Shown piece by piece: positions 48,701 to 60,700 of a DNA stretch of 64,000 nt; position 1 is the stretch's first letter, and the number at the start of each line of letters is the position of its first letter. The stretch is taken from positions 43,699,341 through 43,763,340 of the forward strand of contig OU342632.1 of NCBI GenBank assembly GCA_910589415.1, read 5' to 3'. The DNA is from Malachius bipustulatus. Lineage: Eukaryota > Arthropoda > Insecta > Coleoptera > Melyridae. The notes beneath the pieces are model-generated. The model made no database searches. It saw nothing but the letters and a program-made list of their open reading frames with translations, and was not told the DNA's origin. A program made the position numbers and the translations under genes.

Positions 48701-51700
48701 CATTGTTTTACCATATAGCCGCTACTTTTGTGGTTTATAAGACAGTGTTGTAAAAAAAAAATACAACACTGTTTTGATTCTCATTACATAGTAGCAGGTA
48801 TGCGTTAAGGCTCATTTTCAGGTTATGCAAGTTATTATTCTGTTATTGATAACTTGCATAACCTGAAAGTGAGCCTTAACGCCTATCTGCATGCAATGAG
48901 AATCAAAACAGTGTTGTATTTTTTTTTTATTACAACACTGTCTTATAAACCACAGAGTCAAAAGTAGCGGCTATGATAGAACAATTATTAAGTAGGTATA
49001 CTCGATTTGTCCAATAAGATAAAATTAATCTCATGAGGCAACACGTACTAAATTCACAAACCTCTTGTCAATATGAGTGGGTGTTTGTTTAATAATTTCT
49101 GTTAAATTGCATCATGGTTACTGAATTTTATCACAAAATTCCAACAAAAATCAATCAATTCATCTTCTTTCTTATATACTTTAATAATCTGGGCATTCAT
49201 ATGCATTTAGCCTCCTTCCAGGAATGACTTTTCTATCAAGTGTTAACTTGACATCTTGACATTTGTACTATCTCTTATACTTATCTGAGAGAAGTTAGCG
49301 TATATGGACAGAGACAGCACAACACAGGGAAAATTATTCTCTCTTTGAGGCAACAGCAGACCATTCACACACTCGAAAGTTGCCTCCCGATAAATTAATT
49401 CAATCATTTTTTTTTTTTATTTATTGATATTAAAGCAGACGATGTTATTATTCTTGACGTTTATTGCTAACTGAAATCTTTGAATATAAAACATTAGGAA
49501 GGACCATAATTCCAATAATTGATGACCTTTTGGTGAACGCGCTGGAAACTGCCATTTTGAAATTAGATACTTCTTGTTCTTTAGACATTCACAGTTTTAC
49601 TCTTTATTAGTTCAGTACGTCATATTATTGGTTTGAATAACGGATGTGTTGTGTCCGCCATATCCAAACATTTTGCAGTGTCAGCTATTTGTACGGTAGG
49701 TATAGTACTTCCTGATGTCTTATATTCGAAGATTGATTAGGTTGGGAGCTAGTTATTCGTATTTAACGTATTTCATTAATAATTTTAATATTATCAAATA
49801 AAGCTAAAATGAGTAAGAGTGAAACTGAAATGGAAAACACACCAAATAATAGGGCGGCTGGAAAATCATTTATCCCATGCAATTTGAATAGTAATACTAA
49901 AGCTAGGTAGTGAAGTGGGTGCATCATTTGTATCAAATGAAATTACTCTTACGGTAATACTCTTCAGCGAACGATCTCGAAAAGTTGAATTATTGAACAT
50001 TAACTCAACGCTGAAGAAGTATGAAATGAATTGGGGATATTCCATTTGTTCTGGGAAACAACTGATAGTGTCACTGGAGTTGAGATGATCGAGGAAATTA
50101 AGACAGAAGATTATTAAGGGAGTGCTTGTGAACACTGGAGTCTGAGTGCTATAGAATAAAGGACAAGTAGTCTAGATGAATTAAGACGAGTGACAGAAAC
50201 CCAAGCAGAAACCTAAGAGAGAATGCCAGCGAACCATTGAGGTAATAAAACGAGTCGAGTTAGAGTGATACTAGAATGGATAGTGTTAGAGTGCTACTAG
50301 TGAAGTCAGTACAGTAGTTGACTTGTGACGTGTATCAAAAAAGAGACCAGCTATGTTCAGGGCAAAGTGCAAATACCTGTAGTGTATTTGGACTATTTGG
50401 AGAATAAAAGAGAGTTGACAAGTGAAGTTTTTTTGAGATATACAGGGTGAGTCAATAGTGAGAGATCGGAACATTGCTATTGAACCGTACAGCATAAAAC
50501 AAAATTTCAAACGCCATCCCAAATCGTTTGTTACTCTGCATATTTCAAAAATATTTTCCATTATACAGGATGGACCATATTTTGCCTACATGTATCAATT
50601 TTTTTTTTCAAATGGAACCCCCTATATTTTATGACATATTCTTATTCGACTGTGAAATAGCTTTATGTCAATACATATTGTTTGACATTTAGGTGCGACG
50701 TTGACATTTAAAAAAATATTTTCAAAAAAATTCATCGCATGCATGTATTTACTGAAAAGAAGCCTCAGAACTTAGTTTTGGAGTTTTAAGATTGAAATTT
50801 GGTCTCCACATTGAGAAAGGCCAGGTCTATCATCGCGATATAATAAGACTGAGATCTACTATACAGGTTAGTCACAAATAACTGTCAAATTTTGCTTACT
50901 TCCGAAGGTCATAACTTCACTTTTTCAAATGGCACACTCGGTATTTTTTTCCACAATTAGATCCACCTCTGATCTGACTACATTTTTATTTGGTATGTCC
51001 TATACCTAAAATGCACAGTTTGAGAGATATTACACATTTTCCGTTGGTCTGACTGCAGAACATGCAAATGTCATATAAAACCGAGGCTATGAAGAAAAAT
51101 GTGACATTTCTAGTGACATTTATCATTGCAGCGTAATAGCAACTCAAAGCTCGAGCGAAATAAAAAAAAAAATAAAATACAAGATATGACAATATGTAAT
51201 TTTCAATTAAAATAATATCAAATCAAATGTCATATATGTCAAAAAGATGCAAATGTCATATAAAACAGTGTGCAATGAAGAAAAATGTGACGTTTCGCTT
51301 TAAAGTGATATGGAAGAATGTGACATTTTTAGTTTTACTAGTGTCACTGTCACTGCATGTTTAAATTCCAAGTTCTCGTTAGTTAAATAGAATTTTGTTA
51401 AATGGATTTACGTTTACAAGAGCAAGTAGACATGACTTATTGTTTGGGAGAAAGTGAGAGAAATCATCTCCTTGCGGCAAGAATTTATGTGCAAGTGTGT
51501 ATTTGACAACTTCGTTGCAGTTTATTTTTTAAATCATATTGTATTTCACTTTATTGTTGTTTTCCTCTAAATGGATTTATTCTTTTGGGCAAATCAATAA
51601 TTTTTTTGATTTGATTTGATATTACATATTTTTTAATTTAAAAATATTGTCATATCTTGTAATTTATTTTTTATTTTATTTCGCTCGAGCTTTGAGTTGC

Positions 51701-54700
51701 TATTACGCTGCAATGATAAATGTCACTAGAAATGTCACATTTTTCTTCATAGCCCCGGTTTTATATGACGATTGCATCTTCTGCAGTCAGACCAACGGAA
51801 AATGTATAATATCTCTCAAACTGGGCATTTTAGGTATAAGACATACTGTTACGTCCTTGGTGAATAATCGATTCGTATTCTCTAAGACACCACCGTTTCC
51901 TACCCCTTCCTATCCCTTTACACATCGGGACGAAGGAAAAGGACACCTGACCGGACAGGACCACACATAGAGAGAAGAGTCGAGGTTTAACATCGAGAGA
52001 GGAGAGAGCTCGACCAAGAGTGCCGTTCGTACCAGACTCGTCGATGCTGGTGTTACGAGAACGGGATACCTAGTTCTTTAATTAAATAAGGAAGCGGTAT
52101 AAAGTAGTGGAACAATCGTGGGTACCTACATAGTGGAGCAAGTGAACAATAATAATAGTTACAACATCTCGCAAATTAAAACAAGTGCCCCTTTAGTCGG
52201 ACAAGACACAAGGTCAGTAATTTCGATAATTATTAATTAATTGTGTTCCTGTCAATCATTGGCAATTATAGCCTGGTCCTTCCCTAAATTTCGATCCTGT
52301 CACCGTGGCGATTTGTCATTACCATCGCGGCATCGAGCCGCATTAATTTAGCCCCTTTCAGGATCGAATCGCGTCGTTAATATTTCGTGTTGCTCTTTGA
52401 CGCGGAGTTAACATTTTTTTGGTCCCTCCGTAGTCGGATAGGAAAGCTCGTGGAAATATAGTTCATTAATTGGTTGCATCATTTGTTTGAAATTAGTTTC
52501 TCACTCACTGTGTTAAGGTAGCCTGTTTGTAGGTCAAAGGATTCGAAATAGTCGATCCAAAGGACGCCAGACGGCATTTTCACCCATTCCACTAATTTTA
52601 CTCCATTCTCACCTCACTCCACTTCTTCGTTCGTTGCAGGTGTTCGTTTTAAAAACCTCTGTAATAGTTGAAATATTTTCTCTCTGAATTCGCAGGGCAG
52701 AATATTGATTTTTGCATTCACGGTATACTGGGTACACTCGGTATCTTAAGTATTGTTTTTGGTGAATTCGAATTCAATAATTTATTTTCAACTCGATATT
52801 AAATAAGTAACTTTCACTTGGTTAGGTACTTATTTTTGGTATTGCTCATCGTTCGTTGTTGTTGTATTTTTGCAGGTTTTTAACGAATAACCCTTTTTCG
52901 TTGTTACAGGGAAAATATTGATTTTTGTATTCACGGTATACCTACTGGGTACACTCGGTATCTCAAGTATTGTTTTTTGGTGAATTTCAAAGTCAATTTA
53001 TTTTCAACTCGTTTTTAAATAAGTAACCTTCACTTGGTTAGGTACTTATTTTTAGTTATTGTTCGTATTTCGTTGTCGTTGTATTTTTTACAGGTGTAAA
53101 AAATAACCCTTATTCGTTTATTGCTTTAGTGTTTTGTTGATACTCTTTAGCAAAATGTCCAACACTTTGGTCGGAGCAAACGCTTCTGTTTCGAAGTTTT
53201 TGACTCGTTTGAACTCGATTCTGACAGTAGTTTCAGCACCCATTGATGAAAAGTCGCGTTTTATTGTCCTGGCTGCATGCGACAGCGCTTCAGATTTGTA
53301 CAATCAGGTGCAGGAGGTTGATAGAAATATCCTGATTACGGTTGAGTCGGCAGATAAGAGTGCTTTGGTCGTAGATGTGTCATCGGAGATTTGGAAATCA
53401 TACTCGGGACTACTTATCGAAGTTGATTCGGTTTATTTTCAGATTAGAGCGGTTCAATTGTCGTTGGAATCGACTCAGGATACGGTGGTGAAATCACGTC
53501 ATGGTTCGAGTGAATCGTTAAATAGTCGACAGTCTGGTGCTCCCGCGCTACCCCCCTCTGCAAGTTCACATGTGAAATTGCCTCGTATCGGTATACCTAC
53601 TTTTGATGGTTCGTTGAGGATGTGGTCGGTTTATTATGATTTGTTTAGGACTTTGATTCATTCGAATGATTCGTTAGCTCCAATTGAGAAGTTCCAGTAT
53701 TTAGTTTCGACTTTGTCAAAGGAACCTCTTACCCTTGTCAAACATTTACCACTGACAGATGACAATTATGTGATAGCTTTCGATACTCTTGTCCAAAGGT
53801 ATCAGAATGAGCGAGTACTTGCGACGTGTTATTGGCAGGCGATTTGTAATGCTCCCAAAATAACGGATTCTGATTCCTCACAATCGCTTCGTGAATTGTT
53901 GAATACCTTTTCAGAAAATATTACAGCTTTGGGTCAGGTTTCAGGCGTCTCTCTCTGGGATTTCACTTTGTTCAACTGGTTGCTACAGAAATTGGATAAC
54001 GCTACTCGAAAGCGTTTCGAACTCCAATTTGCATCTGAAGAGTTTCCATCATATCAGGATTTGCACAAGTTTTTGTCGTCACAGTGTCGTGCATTAGAAT
54101 CATCTTTGGGGAATGACCTATCTCCGTCTGCAGTCGTTGGTAAGCGGAGTAGCGTCAAGTCTGGTGGAAAAGTGGAATCGAGGAATTCACATGCATTTTT
54201 GTCAACGTCGAGTGCGTCTTCATCGAAGCAGTCGTGCTTCCATTGTAATGGAGAACACCCGATCTCGAATTGTCGTTCTTTTTTGAAGTTGGACCCGCGC
54301 AAGCGTTTTGAGGCTGTGAAGGCAGCGCGCTTGTGCCTAAATTGTTTTGGCCCTTCACACTTGGTGAAGCAGTGCCCCTCTTCTCATTCGTGTAAGGAGT
54401 GTGCAGGTCGGCACCACTCTTTATTACATTTCGTTAAACTTAGTAATTCGGATGGAGCAGCTTCTCATCGAGTTGAGCCGCCTCCAGTCGCATCCACGGT
54501 TGCCATGTCTTCTCTCCCATCCTTTCAGGATGTTCGTTCTCGTTCTCGTAGCAATACTACGGTTCTTTTAGCAACCGCATGTATTGAAGTTCAAGACAAG
54601 TGGGGCAACTATCAAGTGGTTCGTTCTTTAATTGACTCTGGCAGTCAGTCGTCTTTTATTACTGATCGGTGCCGCAAGCGTTTGGGCTTGCACTTGAATC

Positions 54701-57700
54701 GATCATCAACACCTATTTCTTGTTTGGGTCACGTGACCTTGGGATCGGCCCAGGGATCATCTGATTGCATTATTCGTCCCGTTGGGGTACCATCACCTAC
54801 TTTTAAAGTAAGTACTTTGGTCTTGCCCAATATTTGTGGAAAACTTCCCAGTGTTGACATTTCGCCATCGAAGGCGCTTGATAATTTGAAGTTAGCGGAT
54901 CCTAATTGGTACACGCCTGGTTCTGTCGATGTTTTGCTAGGAGCTGACATCTTTCCCAATATTGTTCATGGTGGTTATTTGTCGGGCAGTGATAACTGTC
55001 CAGCCGCAATGAACACGACGTTTGGTTGGGTTCTTTTGGGAACCATTTCGTCGAAGGTTGCGGGCGAGGTTCAAGCTTGTTTTGCGTCGGTAGATTCGAC
55101 CCTTGAAGAGACTCTTAAGGCATTTTGGAGAGTTGAGGAGGTGCCTTCAGTTGAGGTTTGCTCTAATGAGGAACAAGAGGCTGAGTCGTTGTTCGTTGAG
55201 TCTCATTATCGAGAAGAATCAGGTCGTTTTGGGGTATTGTTGCCATTTAAGGATAGCAAAGAGTTGCCTATCTTTAATGATTCGTTGAATGTCGCAGATC
55301 GTCGTTTGCTCGCTTTGGAGAGACGATTGTCGAGGTTGCCTCACATTAGAGACATGTATGTAGAGTTTATGAAAGATTATTTGGAGGCTGGGCACATGTC
55401 GTTGGTGCCATTGGAGTCGGAATCTGCAAACTCTTATTACATTCCGCATCATTGCGTTTTTAAAGACCCTGGAGTTTCGATGTCTTCTGATGTGTCTTCA
55501 CTCGCCCCAGTATCGTCGAAAATTCGTGTCGTTAGGTTCTTGTTACAACTAGGTCAAGAAAATTCAAAGAAGTTTCCTCTCACTTCGAAAGCCATTCGTC
55601 TCGGGCTTTATGTCGATGATCTTGCCATTGGGGCAAATCAAATCGAGGAAACCTTGGAGTTGAGAAATCAGCTCATTTCGCTATTGCAATTGGGACAATT
55701 TGAGTTGCGGAAATGGTCTGCTAATAATCCACAATTGCTTCAGGATCTGCCTGTTGAACATCGTCAACAGCAGTCATCCAACTTTGATTCGGAATCGGAC
55801 TTTTCCGGGAAAATTCTCGGTCTTCAGTGGCACTCGGCTACTGATTCATTTTCGTTCGCGGTTAAGTCCATAGATTCACCTTGTACTAAGAGAAGCATTC
55901 TCTCAGAAGTCGCTAAGATCTATGACCCGTTGGGTTTCTTGTGCCCATTGACCTTTATGGCAAAACGAGTCATTCAACATTTGTGGTATCTCGGGCTGGA
56001 TTGGGATGAAGATCCACCAGCTGATGTTGTCGAAAAGTGGAATCGATATAAGTCCACTCTTCATGTTTTATCCAAGTTGACAATCCCTAGGTGCTTGGTT
56101 CCCGAAGGATCTTTCGTGTCGTGTCAGCTGCACGCATTTTGTGATGCGTCGACTGCAGGTTATGCGGGTGTGGTGTATTATCGTTTCGAGGACGCCGATG
56201 GCAATGTGCAGGTTCGTTTCGTTACTGCCAAGTCTCGTGTTGCTCCGCTCAAACCACTCTCCGTTCCACGGCTGGAATTGTGTGCCGCAGTCTTACTATC
56301 AGATCTCGTTTCGTTCGTCCTTGAACAAGGTCCTCAATCCATTGTTGTTGATAAGGTTTTCGCTTGGAGTGACTCTTCGGTCGCTCTATCCTGGATCAAG
56401 TCGTCTCCACATCGGTGGAAGACTTTTGTTTCGAATCGTGTCGTCCACATTCAGGATCGAATTCCTCCGGATTGTTGGAATCATGTACGTTCAGGTGACA
56501 ACCCAGCGGACGTCGCGTCTCGGGGCTTGTTACCAGAGGAGTTAGTCGGGGCTTCCGCATGGTGGGCGGGGCCTGAATTCCTCAGATTGCCGCTGGAATC
56601 TTGGCCAGCACTCGTTCCCATTGCTCCCACTTCTGATGTTGAACTGGAGAAAAGGAATATTGTTTTGTTCGCTACGATAGAGATTTCGGATGTCGATGTT
56701 TTGTTGAAAAGATTTTCTTCTTTGAGGAAAATTCAGGGTATTATCGCTCGTTGTTTTCGTTTCACTAACAATTGTCGTGCTGTCAATAGGACCACTGGTG
56801 CATTGAGTGTCTCTGAGTTGCATGCTGCTCTCATGCACATTGTTAGAATTGTTCAATCTTCGGCCTTCTCTTCGGAATTGGAGAAAATTCGCTCTGGTAA
56901 ACCATGTGCCAAGTACTTGCAGTCATTGTCGCCCTTTATTGATGATTTCGGTATTTTGCGAGTCGGGGGTCGACTGTTGCATTCGGGTTTAGCATTCGAC
57001 GCTAAATATCCCGCATTGTTGCCAGGAAGGCATAGGTTGGTTGAACTTTTGATTGATCAGATACATCGAGGTAATTTGCACCCAGGAGTGAACACTACTC
57101 ATTATCTCCTTCAACAAAATTTTTGGATCCTGTCTGCTCGTAGGGTCATTCGTAGTTATTTGTCGAAATGCAATCGTTGCTTTCGCACTCGTCCCCTCTC
57201 GTTGGAGCCTCCCATGGGGAATTTACCTGTCGCTCGTGTCTCCCAATTGAAGCCTTTTAGTTGTGTCGGGGTCGATTATGGGGGACCCTTTCCTATTGTC
57301 TTGTCGAGGTATAGGGGTGTCAAAACTTCTAAAGCCTATTTATGTTTGTTCGTATGTTTCGCGACTCGCGCGATTCATCTCGAGATCGCTTCTGATTTAT
57401 CGTCAGAGACTTTGAAATGGGCTCTAGGAAGAATTGTTTCTCTGCACCCTGGTGCGGATGGTGTCGCCAGGGTTGCCTCGGTTCGTACGACCAAAGGTCT
57501 TTGTAAACGACCTCTGGTCAAACTTTGCCCGTTACCTAACCAGTAACGGACTCAGGGAATTTCGTCCCTGACTTGTCGTTTCGTTTCGTTTCGTTTTTGT
57601 TATTGTCGTTAGTTTCGTTTTCGTTAGTTTCGCTTTTGGTTCAATTTTCTGATAGCGGAAAATTCCTCCGGTAATTTTGGTGGGCGGTATGTTACGTCCT

Positions 57701-60700
57701 TGGTGAATAATCGATTCGTATTCTCTAAGACACCACCGTTTCCTACCCCTTCCTATCCCTTTACACATCGGGACGAAGGAAAAGGACACCTGACCGGACA
57801 GGACCACACATAGAGAGAAGAGTCGAGGTTTAACATCGAGAGAGGAGAGAGCTCGACCAAGAGTGCCGTTCGTACCAGACTCGTCGATGCTGGTGTTACG
57901 AGAACGGGATACCTAGTTCTTTAATTAAATAAGGAAGCGGTATAAAGTAGTGGAACAATCGTGGGTACCTACATAGTGGAGCAAGTGAACAATAATAATA
58001 GTTACAACATCTCGCAAATTAAAACAAGTGCCCCTTTAGTCGGACAAGACACAAGGTCAGTAATTTCGATAATTATTAATTAATTGTGTTCCTGTCAATC
58101 ATTGGCAATTATAGCCTGGTCCTTCCCTAAATTTCGATCCTGTCACCGTGGCGATTTGTCATTACCATCGCGGCATCGAGCCGCATTAATTTAGCCCCTT
58201 TCAGGATCGAATCGCGTCGTTAATATTTCGTGTTGCTCTTTGACGCGGAGTTAACACATACTAAATAAAAAATGTAGTCAGATCAGAGGTGGATCTAACG
58301 GTGGAAAAAAATACCGGGTGTGCCATTTGAAAAAGTGAAGTTATGACCTTCCGAAGTAAGCAAAATTTGACAGTTATTTGTGACTAACCTGTATAGTAGA
58401 TCTCAGTCTTATTATATCGCGATGATAGACCTGGCCTTTCTCAATGTGGAGACCAAATTTCAACCTTAAAACTCCAAAACTAAGTTCTGAGGCTTCTTTT
58501 CAGTAAATACATGCATGCGATGAATTTTTTTGAAAATATTTTTTTAAATGTCAACGCCGCACCTAAATGTCAAACAGTATGTATTGACATAAAGCTATTT
58601 CACAGTCGAATAAGAATATGTCATAAAATATAGGGGGTTCCATTTGAAAAAAAAAAAATTGTTACATGTAGGCAAAATATGGTCCACCCTGTATAAGTGA
58701 AAATATTTTTGAAACATGCAGAGCAACAAACGATTTGGGATGGCGTTTGAAATTTTGTTTTACCCTGTACGGTTGGCTAGCAATGTTCCGATCTCTCACT
58801 ATTGACTCACCCTGTAGTTAACTCTGGTGTGCAATCCACAATTATTGAAGTATAGTCATCCAGATAAAGCAAACTGTGAGAGTGAACTGACACATAAAGA
58901 AGTGATTATCATTTAATTTAAAGATTATTGTTTTGTGCAATATGTATTGTAAAGCTAAATACGAGAATAAAGTGGAGATCATTTTTATCTTGGACACACT
59001 GTATAATAATTGATTTTTTCACCTATACCATGGCTGAAAACGTCTCCTTTCAACTCAAGAAATATGACTTGAAAGTGATTCTTTTCCTCCCTAGGGGGAC
59101 AGCCTAAATCTCTATGAACAATAAGGCACAAATGTCATTTGTCATGTGTGTTATTTCAAAGTGTTAGGCAATATTCTATTAAACGTCGCTTTTAATGTGT
59201 TCTGAATATATTTATTTCTACATTGTAGTGTTTAGGTATAAAATTCAATTTTTTTCCTAGACGAAAAACAGTTGTGTCACCTTCAAAAATGCTTTAGAAG
59301 AAACCCTAAGTGATTAGCTGCACTCGCTATATTATTTTCCCTTCACTTATACAGGGTGGTATCATCACTAATGCCAATGCGACGTACAGGGTTTTCTCTA
59401 GGTTTAGACTTAAATTTTAAACGGCGATATCTTCGGATCAGTTTGATTAAATCCAATAAAATTTAGCACGCAAATACTTTTACGAGGCACTTCAAGATGA
59501 TTAATCGGCAAATTAAAAATCCAGGATCGTATACCTACTTGAAAAGAAATTTAGAAAAAAAAAATACAAAAAATGAAAAACCGGCATTGGATTCGGAAAG
59601 TACAAGAAAATTGCTATTAAATGAGCTTCTTAAATCGAACGGCACACTTACACCAGCTGCACAAAAACAGATCAAAGTAAGAACTGGCACCTTTGCCAAC
59701 CTACCTAAATTTCAATTTTCACAAATTGTTTCTAATGTTCCTCAAAATATATCTATCATCAAAACCAGGACCGTACTTGAAGAAAAGTTGTTCCCATTTT
59801 TTTAATACAGAAAATCACATTTTCCGATCGATTCTATAGATCAGTATCCTATTTTCCTATCCCGTAAATTCGTAGCACCTCAGATTTTGAAATGATTTCA
59901 AATGAATTTTGAGCAACATTAGAAACAATTTGTACGACAAAACTGAAAATTGAAGTACAATAAGTTCTTAGTTTGATCTGTTTTTGTGAGGCTAGTCGAA
60001 GTTTGCCGTTCGATTGATGATTTCATAGCATTTTTTCCTGTACTTTCCGAATCCGATATAGGTTTTTCTGAAAGTCGATTTGAAACCGTGTTTTTCTGAA
60101 AAAAAAGTGCAAATCATTTCTTTTCAAGTACGGTCCTGGACTTTCTCAATTTGTCGATAGGTCATCTTGAAGTGCCTCGGTAGGAGAGTGTTTCTGCTAA
60201 ACTTTGGATTTCATCAAACCGTTGCAAATCACCGTTTAAAATTTAAGCTCAAACATTGAAAACACCCTGTATCATCGACCTTTTGACAAAAAAAGTCCAT
60301 AGATTTAGGCTTGCATCGATGTCCCCTATCTGGCATTTAACTACGTCGAATTAGTCATGAATCACCCTGTGTAATATGCTAATTATAAGTACATACAGGG
60401 TGCCAATCTGAAAACTTGCCACCCCCCGAATTACCCTTAAAAAATCTTTCTTGAATACCCTGTATAGGTATTATGTATTACATTTTCAGATTGTCTGAGA
60501 AAATCCAGTAAGAATGGTTTTTACAGTTAGAGTTTAAATTGACTAGGTTATGAGTTATACACAAATGAAAATTCCATTTTGAAAACAGTGTACATCAGAA
60601 ACGCCTCTAAATATCGAAAAAACGGCTTACATGTCCCTATTTTAACTTTGGTCATTATTTACATCTGCGGCTCCTACAGTTTCACTATGGCACCTATATA

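Larger units (their letters stand above)
51847..58256 (+). mobile_element. BEL/Pao LTR retrotransposon, non-autonomous
   Basis: 6,410 bp bounded by 567-bp LTRs that read identical, TG..CA ends and a 5-bp CATAC duplication, all typical of BEL/Pao. One long frame encodes Gag, zinc knuckles, aspartic protease, RNase H and integrase N-terminus, but two in-frame gaps remove the reverse transcriptase core and most of the integrase. Identical LTRs with a defective interior imply recent movement using enzymes supplied by another copy. Confidence 0.92.
50443..58814. mobile_element. long-TIR CAGGGTGAGTC element interrupted by BEL/Pao
   Basis: TA-flanked ends CAGGGTGAGTCAATAGTGAG and its inverted copy ending at 58814. 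The left arm runs 50443 to about 51206; the right arm is split as 51630-51846 plus 58262-58814 by the retrotransposon. Without the insertion it is about 1.96 kb with 760-bp arms and a 420-bp spacer carrying a short transposase-like frame (51402-51506). Confidence 0.85.

Noticed and set aside
53134..53154. Extended N-terminus of the BEL/Pao frame starting at a TTG
   Set aside because: The upstream codons begin with TTG; the first ATG in frame is 53155, in a good initiation context.
59497..59805. 102-codon frame as a protein gene
   Set aside because: It lies wholly inside a foldback element whose arms pair through the frame; no known motif.
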